From positions 1-62,945 of IMG/VR virus record IMGVR_UViG_3300034257_000004: a DNA stretch of 62,945 nucleotides; one strand, written 5' to 3'. Positions 7,675 through 15,384 of this stretch are shown piece by piece. Under the pieces are notes generated by a model. It saw only the letters and a list, made by a program, of their open reading frames with translations, searched no databases and was not told the origin of the DNA. This stretch comes from a virus. A program made the translations under genes and the position numbers. Position 1 is the stretch's first letter, and every line of letters starts with the position of its first letter.

Positions 7675-8672
7675 AGCTGACGTTCTTCAACAAGACGGCC
7701 AGGGACATATCAAAGATGCAGGGAGACCCGGATAACCAATACCACATGGACGTGATACTAGCCGCGGTAGGACTGACAGCAATAGGAGAGGGCGACGACG
7801 CCCGTTACAAGTCGCATACCTATAAGAGCGGGACGACGGTGTGGGCTGACATAACGCACGGGGTAGTAGGCAGGGAGGGCGCACTACAGATGGCGAAGAA
7901 CGCAGAGCAGATACTGGCGGACTTCAAGGAATGGTCCGGGGGTTACTTACCTGGAGAAGCGGAAGACGACATAGACAAGTACGTAGAGTTTGGGCGTAGT
8001 ACATCGTTCGATGCGGTCTACACTGAGAAGGTACTACGTGCTAGCGCAGAGAGCACGCAGGAGGCCTCTTCTGCGCTAAGGACTGAGGTTATACCAACTA
8101 CACAGTACGTATATGTAGTAGGATGTGCGACCTTTAACCTGACGGAGTCCAACGCTGTAGACGGTGAGTCGACTTCCGAGTTCGCTACACCCAAGCTGAT
8201 AGGGGTCTTCAGCACAGAACAGGTAGCGGTGAGGGCTGGCAAGGAAGAGCTGGAGTGGCAGGTAGGTGAGGACCACGACCAAGAACTAGACTGGCCCAGA
8301 CACCTCACCTGGCACGACACGGGCTGGGACAGAGAGGGTCATAGGGAGGTCAGACGAATACACCTGCTGAGACACAAGTCCGAGTTTGAGAACGGCCTAC
8401 AGTTCCAGATGTGGGAAAGGTACGACGACGACCACGGGCTGGAAGGCGCGGTAGTGCTGTACCGGATGCCCATACAGAACGAATCGCCGGCACGCACCAG
8501 ACGGATAGGAGTACAGCCGTCTGTCCAGGCAATACTGTGGGAGACACAGACGGTAGAAGGCATCGAACCCAGGACTCTGGAACTCTACGTAGTAGCCGAA
8601 GGTGAAGACCTATCGGAGGTAGAGGCACAGGTACGAGAGTGGAACAAAGACAGGGGCTACCCTGTAGAATAG
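7671..8672 (+). CDS. Hypothetical protein with duplicated early-gene domain
   Basis: This 333-residue protein has an N-terminal region of about 120 residues with no recognisable family. A middle domain (VYVVGC...FATPKLIGVFSTEQVAVRAG) is shared with the product at 4547. The C-terminal region is Trp/Arg-rich. No catalytic signature is evident. The start is coupled to the preceding stop by an ATGA overlap. Confidence 0.7.
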   Translation: MKLTFFNKTARDISKMQGDPDNQYHMDVILAAVGLTAIGEGDDARYKSHTYKSGTTVWADITHGVVGREGALQMAKNAEQILADFKEWSGGYLPGEAEDDIDKYVEFGRSTSFDAVYTEKVLRASAESTQEASSALRTEVIPTTQYVYVVGCATFNLTESNAVDGESTSEFATPKLIGVFSTEQVAVRAGKEELEWQVGEDHDQELDWPRHLTWHDTGWDREGHREVRRIHLLRHKSEFENGLQFQMWERYDDDHGLEGAVVLYRMPIQNESPARTRRIGVQPSVQAILWETQTVEGIEPRTLELYVVAEGEDLSEVEAQVREWNKDRGYPVE

Positions 8673-8680
8673 GAGGAGCT

Positions 8681-8920
8681 ATGCCGATAACTACGGGCGG
8701 CACAGAAAAGCTGAACGAGAAAACCTATGAAGTGTGGCTGTGGGATAAGACTGGGCAAGGAAAGACCAAAAGAGATTGCCTGAGTCTAGTCAAGGTCAGC
8801 ACCAAGCCGTGGAGGACAGCGCTACTACCAAAGCTGCCGTACAACTGTCCACGAGCTAAGAGCTTACGGAGAGCGGCCAGGGACATCGTGGAGAACATCC
8901 TGCTCCACGGTAAGGCCTGA
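8681..8920 (+). CDS. Hypothetical basic protein
   Basis: It encodes 79 residues from ATG 8681, chosen because TAGGAGGAGCT precedes it. It is basic, with strands followed by a C-terminal helix (SLRRAARDIVENIL). I recognise no family. Confidence 0.65.
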   Translation: MPITTGGTEKLNEKTYEVWLWDKTGQGKTKRDCLSLVKVSTKPWRTALLPKLPYNCPRAKSLRRAARDIVENILLHGKA

Positions 8921-8940
8921 CTACAGGATAGAGGTTGCCT

Positions 8941-9240
8941 ATGACAACATACGATGGCGGACAGCACGAGCAGACTGGCCGCTTTAGGTGGCGAGAGGTC
9001 CAGGAGGAAGGTCTGTTGGTCTACTACGTGGACGACTCCGATACAGAGGAGACCGTACGCATGGAGGACGCTGCGGACCTGTTCTGTGGAGCGGACGGGG
9101 AGGACGACGCACTGACCCCGGGAACACCTATGTTCTATGACGCGTTGAATCAGTATTTTCAGCATGAGCAGGAGACTATAGAGAAGGTCTACTTCCAAGG
9201 TCTAGCAAAGGAGGTGATACATCATGGAACAGTCATGTAA
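8941..9240 (+). CDS. Short paralogue of the gene at 3864
   Basis: It encodes 99 residues from ATG 8941 after AGAGGTTG. GRFRWREV, a DDSD segment, ADLFC, PGTPMFYDALNQYF and EQETIEKVYF align one-to-one with the N-terminal half of the 237-residue product at 3864. The helical C-terminal part of that protein is missing. Role unknown. Confidence 0.7.
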   Translation: MTTYDGGQHEQTGRFRWREVQEEGLLVYYVDDSDTEETVRMEDAADLFCGADGEDDALTPGTPMFYDALNQYFQHEQETIEKVYFQGLAKEVIHHGTVM

Positions 9241-9676
9241 GTGCAGGTATACCAAGTGTGGCAAGTCGTACGACCCCAAGAAGTCGGGGGTAGCACTAGC
9301 AGGCTATTGCTCCATGAAATGCGAGAACAAGATGGTAAGGGCGCTCGACCCTAGCCGCAAGAGCAAAGGCAATCTAGAGGTACTGAAGTCGCACAACCAG
9401 TTAGGGCACGTGAAGACAGTCAAGGTAGGGAAGAACAGGTACCTCGTGCTGAAGTCGTTCACTGTAACGGAGACGTACGACGTCAGGGCCGACACACCAG
9501 AGGGTGCAGTCCGGTTCACGAATACAACAGGCTCACCATGGTCAATACCGGTAGACGTAGACAATGGTCAGATATTTACGGAGGTCTACCCTTACAAGGG
9601 CGAGTCGGAGCCGGACACCAGCATGGAGGATCCAGTGTTGACCTTAGGAAACAGGATATACCACGATGAAGAGTAG
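9224..9676 (+). CDS. Hypothetical protein with N-terminal zinc motif
   Basis: This 150-residue protein has CKCRYTKCG and YCSMKCE in its first 35 residues, a likely four-Cys zinc site. The remaining beta-rich region has no recognised fold. Its start lies inside the end of the preceding gene, after AAAGGAGGTGATAC. Confidence 0.65.
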   Translation: MEQSCKCRYTKCGKSYDPKKSGVALAGYCSMKCENKMVRALDPSRKSKGNLEVLKSHNQLGHVKTVKVGKNRYLVLKSFTVTETYDVRADTPEGAVRFTNTTGSPWSIPVDVDNGQIFTEVYPYKGESEPDTSMEDPVLTLGNRIYHDEE

Positions 9677-9887
9677 GTTCAACATAAGCTACAGGCATGG
9701 CAGTCACAGGGTATATGCCTGCGACATAAACCGTAGAACCTTGCATCCTTGGGGTTTCTATTATTGGAAGAGGATAGCCACGATCCCGGTGAACTTCGAT
9801 GACAGGTTGGAGGACTTACCTTGTCCTAGCTACGCACTGAAACTGCTGGCATGGCACGAAAGGAGGTTGACCACAGAGTTGCACTAA
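9666..9887 (+). CDS. Hypothetical small basic protein
   Basis: It encodes 73 residues rich in His, Arg, Trp and Tyr, with a C-terminal helix (LKLLAWHERRLTTEL). It overlaps the preceding gene by 11 bases and is the last gene before the promoter region at 9.9 kb. Confidence 0.6.
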   Translation: MKSRFNISYRHGSHRVYACDINRRTLHPWGFYYWKRIATIPVNFDDRLEDLPCPSYALKLLAWHERRLTTELH

Positions 9888-9914
9888 GGACACCGAATGG
9901 TATGCGACCAAGAG

Positions 9915-9964
9915 TGTACGAACGGCACCCCCAGGGTGTATAATAATAACCGGCTAGCGGTTAT
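9915..9964 (+). promoter_or_regulatory. Promoter with downstream dyad
   Basis: TGTATAAT gives a good -10 (9939-9944), but the -35 candidate TGTACG (9915-9920) is weak. The dyad ATAACCG-GCTAG-CGGTTAT (9946-9964) sits immediately downstream of the -10, where a repressor would block initiation. AATGGTATG near 9897-9905 is also found beside the promoter at 6192. The combination suggests an activator-dependent or regulated promoter for the AAA+ and DUF932 genes. Confidence 0.6.
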
Positions 9965-9988
9965 CACAACTCGAAAGGAGTTAGAAGC

Positions 9989-11152
9989 ATGGCATCTATC
10001 AAAGAGTTCGTGCTGGAGACCTTCGCGGAGGACCCCAGGATAACGAACGAAGAGCTTGCGGCACTGTGCCGTAAGCAGTTCCCAGGATCGTCTACTACCG
10101 CGGCGTCCGTGAGCAGTATCAAGAGCACGGCGCGTAGATCAGGCGAGCTGGAGCAGACGGAGCTCGCGGTCATAGACACACAGTTCGACCTCGAGGTTAT
10201 AGAGGACGACGACGGCGAGGACGAGATAACGATAGGAGAACGCATCAAGAAAAGGTTCGCGGCCATGATGCGTATGGCGAACGGCGTTATGACGGGGATA
10301 GTCCCCGCACTGATAGTCTCGGGTCCTCCCGGATTGGGTAAGTCGTTCGGTATCAGGGAGGCAATCAAGATACGTACAGACAAGGCCTACCTAGACGGCG
10401 AGGAGGAGTTCACCCACGACTACATCTCGGGAGCTGTCTCCCCGGTCGGTCTGTACATAGCGTTGTGGAACCAACGCGAGGGTGGGTTAGTGGTGCTGGA
10501 TGATTGCGACGACGCGTTCAAGGATGAGACGTCGCTTAACCTACTGAAGACGGTGCTCGACAGCAACGCCGTACGAGAAGTCAGCTGGAGAAAGCAGTCC
10601 AGATGGCTGGTGGACCTCGGCATAGATCCACAGTTCGAGTTCAAAGGGTCGGTCATATTCCTGACCAACCTAGACTTCGAGAGGTACATTGAGAAGGGCA
10701 ATGCCATGGGCACACACTTCAAGGCGCTCATGGATAGGTGCTTGTACCTGCATCTCACCATCCGCACGATCAAGGACTGTATGGTGAGGATCAAGCAGGT
10801 TATATACGAGGAGAAGATGCTCGAGCAATACAACATGGTAGACAAAGACATCGACTCCGTGGTCGACTATGTATACCGTAACAGGAAACGGTTCTACCAC
10901 TTGAGTCTGAGACTGGTACATCAGATCGCCTTGTGTCAGAAGTCGGACGCAGAGAACTGGGTAGATGACATAAGCATGACCAAGATGCGGGCCTACACGG
11001 AAGACATGGAAGAACCCATGTCCGAGACACCACTACACACCTACGACGAGAACGGTAAGCGGATAGTCGTAGAGTCAGAAGAGGAGGAGACAACGACCAA
11101 TGGTAAGAACAACGGAAGCAAACGAACAAAAACCAGTGGGCAGACCGCCTAG
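9989..11152 (+). CDS. AAA+ ATPase with N-terminal helical domain
   Basis: This 387-residue protein has a Walker A, SGPPGLGKS (about 111-119), and a Walker B, LVVLDDCDD (167-175), followed by a sensor-like FLTN motif. It is an AAA+ ATPase of a type found in phage genomes, probably acting on DNA or a protein partner. The first 55 residues (EELAALCRKQFPGSSTT, then SVSSIKSTARR) look like a diverged relative of the FPxxxT domain. It has its own promoter and is co-transcribed with the DUF932 gene, whose start lies inside its end. Confidence 0.85.
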   Translation: MASIKEFVLETFAEDPRITNEELAALCRKQFPGSSTTAASVSSIKSTARRSGELEQTELAVIDTQFDLEVIEDDDGEDEITIGERIKKRFAAMMRMANGVMTGIVPALIVSGPPGLGKSFGIREAIKIRTDKAYLDGEEEFTHDYISGAVSPVGLYIALWNQREGGLVVLDDCDDAFKDETSLNLLKTVLDSNAVREVSWRKQSRWLVDLGIDPQFEFKGSVIFLTNLDFERYIEKGNAMGTHFKALMDRCLYLHLTIRTIKDCMVRIKQVIYEEKMLEQYNMVDKDIDSVVDYVYRNRKRFYHLSLRLVHQIALCQKSDAENWVDDISMTKMRAYTEDMEEPMSETPLHTYDENGKRIVVESEEEETTTNGKNNGSKRTKTSGQTA

Positions 11153-12170
11153 GGTATACCAGGACCTAGCGCCATGGCAGGTACTCAATGAGCAGTCGGA
11201 AGAGACCGAGTCCATAACGCAAGCACTGATAGACTACGACTTGGACTGGACCGTAGACAAGGTGCCGACGTATATCAAGAACCCCAGCGGGGGAGGTTGG
11301 GTGGTAGTACCGGACCGTTCCGCGATAGTCAGGTCGGACACACAACAGATCATCGGTACGGCGGGCAAGCTGTTCACGCCTATACAGAACAGAGACGCGT
11401 TCGGCCAGCTACAAATAGCAATCGACGACCACGGGGCACAAGTAGTCATGGGCGGCTACCTCGCGGACGGCGCCAAGGTCTACATGTTGCTGCAACTCCT
11501 GCCACACGGCAAAGGTGAGGTGGTACCGGGGGACGTGCTCGCACCGTACTGCCTGCTAACGAACGCACACACGTCAGAGAAGTCCTCCACCCTAAGCGCA
11601 CGGTACATGGCTGACAGGCTATGGTGCTCGAACGCGTTGGGTGCAACTATGGTGAACGTGAAAGCGTCCGTGGCCATACCGCACCACAAGAACATTGAGG
11701 AGAGGGCAGAAGAGATCGGCAAGCTGATGGAGACCATGTACGACATCCATGACAAGACGATCAAGGTCTACCGCGGACTGGCTAAGGTGAAGGTCACTCA
11801 GGAGGAAATAGACGAGTTCGTAGAGCTCGTGTGGCCACGCAGGAAGGTGGACCAGAAGGCCGAGGCCAAGGACCTCAAGAAGCTGGCTGCCGACATAGAG
11901 GAGTCCGAGAAAGAGGACAAACGCAACAAGAACGACGAAGCACGAGAGAACGTCCGATGGTTGGTAGATAACGGTAAGCACACCGGACGAACAGCCTGGG
12001 GAGTCTACAACGCTGCCACAGAGTATGTAGACCACGTCTCTATACTCAAGGCGGACGGTTCCTACAGAGCAACCGGACCGGAGCAAGCGATGTTCGGGCT
12101 TGGCGCGTACACCAAGCAACGGGCGTTAGACATAGCACTCAAACTGTGGGGTCCCAATGGCGAGGCCTAA
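11100..12170 (+). CDS. DUF932 (phage/plasmid-like TIGR03299) protein
   Basis: This 356-residue protein matches the DUF932 pattern: a GTAGKLFTPIQNRDAF region near residue 80, VLAPYCLLTNAHTSEKSS near 145, and a helical C terminus ending in LDIALKLW. The family is common in phages and plasmids but its biochemical role is unknown. It overlaps the AAA+ gene by 53 bases, so the two proteins are probably made together. Confidence 0.8.
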   Translation: MVRTTEANEQKPVGRPPRVYQDLAPWQVLNEQSEETESITQALIDYDLDWTVDKVPTYIKNPSGGGWVVVPDRSAIVRSDTQQIIGTAGKLFTPIQNRDAFGQLQIAIDDHGAQVVMGGYLADGAKVYMLLQLLPHGKGEVVPGDVLAPYCLLTNAHTSEKSSTLSARYMADRLWCSNALGATMVNVKASVAIPHHKNIEERAEEIGKLMETMYDIHDKTIKVYRGLAKVKVTQEEIDEFVELVWPRRKVDQKAEAKDLKKLAADIEESEKEDKRNKNDEARENVRWLVDNGKHTGRTAWGVYNAATEYVDHVSILKADGSYRATGPEQAMFGLGAYTKQRALDIALKLWGPNGEA

Positions 12171-12423
12171 GAACGGTTTTGCTCTCATGAAGAGGGGAGG
12201 CGCCAGTGGAGAGGTGCTTATCCCCTCCGAGATGGTGAACCTAGACATCACAGACCTGCAGTACGTGAGGGGCTTGGTACGCAAGGACCTCGAGTACCTT
12301 AGGAGACGCAGGAAGAAGCGTGCGTTCAAACCCCAGAAGGGGCATACAGACGCGGACGCCACGAAAGTGGCATGGCGAGCCAAGCTGGAGATGAAACTCA
12401 ACAAGCTCTTGGAAGAAGTATGA
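12157..12423 (+). CDS. Hypothetical basic protein
   Basis: It encodes 88 residues, strongly basic in the middle (LRRRRKKRAFKPQ). The N-terminal ARPKNGFALMKRGG pattern and C-terminal helix are not assignable. It starts inside the DUF932 gene and overlaps the HNH gene as ATGA. Confidence 0.6.
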   Translation: MARPKNGFALMKRGGASGEVLIPSEMVNLDITDLQYVRGLVRKDLEYLRRRRKKRAFKPQKGHTDADATKVAWRAKLEMKLNKLLEEV

Positions 12424-12902
12424 GAGCGTTGACACCTAAGGAAAGGAAGGAACACAACCGAGCCAATGCGGCTCGATGGAGAAGTGTGCACTCTGAACAG
12501 GCCAAGGAGGTCAATAGGTTGGCAAGTGAGAACTGGCGTAAGAGAAACCCAGAAGAAGCTAAGGCCAAGAGTAGACAGTCTAGCCCTAAATCACGGCTTG
12601 ATATAAGCTACAGGTTAAAATCTAACCTTAGGACTAGACTGTGGAATGCTCTGAAGGGTAACAGCAAATCTGCTGATACTACAGAACTCATAGGTTGTTC
12701 TATTGAGTCGCTCATGGGTTATATACAAGACTTGTTCAAACCCGGTATGACATGGGAGAACTACGGGCAGTGGCACGTGGACCATGTAGTACCGTGCAGC
12801 AGGTTCGATCTGACAGACCCTAAACAACAGAGGGTTTGTTTCAACTACAAGAATCTTCAACCTCTGTGGGCTGAGGAGAATAAGAAGAAAGGAAAGAACT
12901 AA
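12420..12902 (+). CDS. HNH endonuclease
   Basis: It encodes 160 residues from ATG 12420, which overlaps the preceding stop. The C-terminal domain has IGCSIESLMGYIQDLF, MTWENYGQWHVDHVVPCSRFD and NYKNLQPLWAEENKKK, the signature of small free-standing phage HNH homing nucleases. The catalytic His pair lies in WHVDHV. Its base composition is more AT-rich than its neighbours, consistent with a mobile gene. Confidence 0.85.
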   Translation: MRALTPKERKEHNRANAARWRSVHSEQAKEVNRLASENWRKRNPEEAKAKSRQSSPKSRLDISYRLKSNLRTRLWNALKGNSKSADTTELIGCSIESLMGYIQDLFKPGMTWENYGQWHVDHVVPCSRFDLTDPKQQRVCFNYKNLQPLWAEENKKKGKN

Positions 12903-13333
12903 TGTCGGAAGAGTTACACGTCAAAAAGGTAGGTACAGACAACAGAGGTAGGGACATCATGCACGTCAAAAATAAGACGCCGTTCGTGCTGTCCAATGAA
13001 CCGTGGAAGCCCCCGAAACGTCCTAGCAAGGACATCCTGGAGGCTACCTACGACGAGGCCTGGTCGGAAATGCGGTCGGAGTTTCTACACGGGAGAAAGG
13101 TATTCTACTTCCATGTGGAGAACATGAGCACCGGATCCGAGTACAGCACCGAGTTGTTCGAGGGATTGAACGGCGAGCCATGCGCAGTCTGTATATGCCC
13201 GTCGGCTGTACCGTGTAAACATATCAAGAACTGTGTGCGCAAGGTCATAAGCGAGATAGACCCGACGTTCGGAGAACAGTACCACCAGACGGACTGGATG
13301 CTGAACGTAGGTCTGGAGGACGCCCCATTCTAA
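12902..13333 (+). CDS. SWIM-type zinc-finger protein
   Basis: This 143-residue protein has CICPSAVPCKH near residue 97, the CxC...CxH pattern of a SWIM zinc finger. SWIM domains mediate DNA or protein contacts. It is the last gene of the early rightward arm. Its stop overlaps the stop of the opposing gene at 13330, leaving no room for a terminator between the two converging arms. Confidence 0.65.
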   Translation: MSEELHVKKVGTDNRGRDIMHVKNKTPFVLSNEPWKPPKRPSKDILEATYDEAWSEMRSEFLHGRKVFYFHVENMSTGSEYSTELFEGLNGEPCAVCICPSAVPCKHIKNCVRKVISEIDPTFGEQYHQTDWMLNVGLEDAPF

Positions 13334-13542
13334 CCCGCCGCCTTCCTGTTCGGGTGTGCCTTCATTCGCAAGGCGCACTCGAACGCCTCTCTCAACTTGT
13401 CCTCATTACATGTCTCGAAGTTCTCACCTATCCAAAACAGCACAGTCTTAGGGCTGGACTCATCCTGAGCTCTCAGGGTGAACAGCTCTTCATCTTCTCC
13501 GGCCTTGTCGTAGCACGGCACGCCGTTTCTCTTCGTACCCAT
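13330..13542 (-). CDS. Hypothetical conserved small protein
   Basis: This 70-residue protein begins GTKRNGVPCYDKAG, then ELFTLRAQD, and ends with a helix, KLREAFECALRMK. I have seen similar small proteins in phage replication regions, without known function. AGGAG precedes its start. It is the last gene of the leftward replication arm. Confidence 0.65.
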   Translation of the reverse strand: MGTKRNGVPCYDKAGEDEELFTLRAQDESSPKTVLFWIGENFETCNEDKLREAFECALRMKAHPNRKAAG

Positions 13543-13623
13543 AGTAGTCTCCTCATACCGATTGTTAAGTGCTCAGGGACCCGAGCTGTCCCGGATCCCT
13601 TCACACAGTCCGTGAGATCCGGG

Positions 13624-14184
13624 TTATTCCGGAATCTCTGTGAGCGGTACCGGCGAACCTATGGTACCGATGGTCGGCTCGCCCGGGCCTGTGACGAACT
13701 CGTCCGAGTCGCCTGCCACGTCGCTGCCCGTGTCCGTGTTCTTGGCGTGGTAGGTCACGGTCACCAGCTCCGTGGTCGGCATTGAACCGCCCGTGATGCT
13801 GATAGGCGCGGTACAACTGTTGCCGTCCTCGCTAAGCACGGTAGGACCAACCTCGACCTGTAGCTGTTCCGAGCTCGACTCGGCCGACAGCTCGATGCCC
13901 TGTGCACCTACCGGTGAACCCTTAGCGCTTCTCAGGTCCTTAACCTCGAGCTCGAAGGAGACGGGTGTCTGGTCTTCGTTGAATCTGTATCTCATGAGTA
14001 GTGTACCTTTCACTGCAGTGTTGCCCTGAGGTAGCTCAGGGGGTTCAAGTTTGGAAATAGCTTTGGCTACCTGTGCAAAGCCTTCCGTCGTCCGACGTCT
14101 ATGGTTGTCTATAGCGTATACCAGTTTGTATAGAAACCTCATAAGCCTGTCGAACTGGTTGTTGGATAGTCGGAAGTCCATCAT
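13624..14184 (-). CDS. Hypothetical protein with Ser/Thr-rich beta C terminus
   Basis: It encodes 186 residues. Residues 1-50 are helical and basic, and the remainder is predicted beta with many Ser, Thr, Gly and Pro, resembling an Ig-like or decoration domain. I cannot assign a function. GGAGTG precedes the ATG. GGGAC-GTCCC repeats downstream (about 13588-13607) could form a weak hairpin. Confidence 0.6.
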   Translation of the reverse strand: MMDFRLSNNQFDRLMRFLYKLVYAIDNHRRRTTEGFAQVAKAISKLEPPELPQGNTAVKGTLLMRYRFNEDQTPVSFELEVKDLRSAKGSPVGAQGIELSAESSSEQLQVEVGPTVLSEDGNSCTAPISITGGSMPTTELVTVTYHAKNTDTGSDVAGDSDEFVTGPGEPTIGTIGSPVPLTEIPE

Positions 14185-14191
14185 CTCGTGT

Positions 14192-14491
14192 TCACTCCTT
14201 TAGTGACAGCAGTCCTCTCTTGGAATCCAACCTCTCTCGCACCGCGTCGGCGCCAGTTGTCGTCAGCTGTAGGGTCTCTATGTTTCCCTTCAGCCGTTCT
14301 ACTTCTACCAGGTCTCTAACCTCTAGGTCTCTGAGAAGGTTAAAGAACTTACGCCACTCCTCCTTGTCTGTGGGGCAGTCGTCCTCGAGAGCTTGACACA
14401 ACTCTCTGAAGGTAGAAGGTTCCGTAGACCCTATAGAGTCTAATATCTTGTTCTGTAGCTCAGAGTTCTCCACAACGTACTCTCCTTCCAT
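14192..14491 (-). CDS. Hypothetical winged-helix-like protein
   Basis: This 99-residue protein has the order helix, FRELCQAL helix, WRKFFNLLRDLEVRDLVEV, then two strands (NIETLQLTTTG). That would fit a small winged-helix DNA-binding domain, but the match is by pattern only. It starts within the end of the resolvase gene. Confidence 0.5.
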   Translation of the reverse strand: MEGEYVVENSELQNKILDSIGSTEPSTFRELCQALEDDCPTDKEEWRKFFNLLRDLEVRDLVEVERLKGNIETLQLTTTGADAVRERLDSKRGLLSLKE

Positions 14492-14915
14492 ACTCGGCGA
14501 TCAACAGTGCGTCCGCCGACCAGTGGGTTATGTGTTCGTCGGGGAACAGACGCTGCGCCGCGGACTTGCTCACGTTCTTGTCGCCGCCCGTGAGACACTG
14601 CAACGCCCTCTGCCACTTCTCTGGCTGCACGTAGTCGTACGGTATACGTAACGCGAACAGAACGCCGATGAGTAGCCCGTAGTTCTTACCGAACGTGAAT
14701 ATCGCGGGAGCTCCCTGGCCTCTGCCCGGCCACGAGTGTACCTTCTCTAGATATGCGTGAGTCTGCACCCCGTCGACCACGCAGTCCCGCAGGAACTCCA
14801 CCGTGTCGTGCTCCGTGGAATCGAGCTTGAACAGGTCTATCCGTCTCTCGCCGTCCTGGTCCCAGATAGAAGCGATACCGCCGCTCTTACCAGGATCCAA
14901 CCCTAGAATCAACAA
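14460..14915 (-). CDS. RuvC-like Holliday junction resolvase
   Basis: It encodes 151 residues from a TTG start preceded by GGAGGCGAC. The RNase H-fold resolvase motifs are present: GLDPGKSGG (5-13) with the first catalytic Asp, YLEKV (55-59) with Glu, and HWSADALLIAEYG near residue 131 with the last acidic residue. It should cut branched DNA during replication, recombination or packaging. It lies beside the NinG-like gene and the helicase, in a replication and recombination operon. Confidence 0.85.
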   Translation of the reverse strand: MLILGLDPGKSGGIASIWDQDGERRIDLFKLDSTEHDTVEFLRDCVVDGVQTHAYLEKVHSWPGRGQGAPAIFTFGKNYGLLIGVLFALRIPYDYVQPEKWQRALQCLTGGDKNVSKSAAQRLFPDEHITHWSADALLIAEYGRRVRCGEL

Positions 14916-15384
14916 AGTCGCCTCCCTCCCACTTGCGCATGAACGTGGCCTTGGCCTCGCTCAGTTTACCACCGGCTCGTGCCGTAAGCCTCAGGGCCAC
15001 CAGTCCCGCCGAGCCTAGCTTCTTCTCCATGAAGACCTTGTAGACCGTCCTCTTGTGGAACTCCCACCCGTCTATCGGGTGTAGGTGACACGTCTTGCAC
15101 AGGGCGTCGGCGTTCCTCAGGTCGTACCTCACCACGTAGACCCCTCGACCGATGAAGTGCGAGCAGTGCAGAGCTTCGGGGTTTCGTTCGAAACTCTTGC
15201 CGCACCCTACGCAGCGCCAGCCGGCGAGTTCTCGGACGATGCCGCTGAAGACCTTGTCGCAGAGGTCGGTGTCGTACTCCTCCTCTTGACCCTGGTCTCT
15301 GCGCCTAGCTACGGCCTTTGTCCACGGCTTCCTCGGTGAAAAGCCTTTCGCCCCTTCTCGTCTTCTTAACCAGTTCCTCTTCAC
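14887..15384 (-). CDS. NinG-like recombination protein / HNH-type zinc protein
   Basis: It encodes 165 residues from GTG after GAGGA. CVGCGK (about 58-63), HCSHFIGR (73-80) and CKTCHLHP (about 97-104) recall the lambda NinG/Rap family: CxxC, a His/Phe motif and a second CxxCH. NinG-type proteins take part in recombination of branched DNA, and the overlap with the RuvC-like gene supports this. An HNH nuclease role is an alternative. Confidence 0.7.
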   Translation of the reverse strand: MKRNWLRRREGAKGFSPRKPWTKAVARRRDQGQEEEYDTDLCDKVFSGIVRELAGWRCVGCGKSFERNPEALHCSHFIGRGVYVVRYDLRNADALCKTCHLHPIDGWEFHKRTVYKVFMEKKLGSAGLVALRLTARAGGKLSEAKATFMRKWEGGDFVDSRVGSW

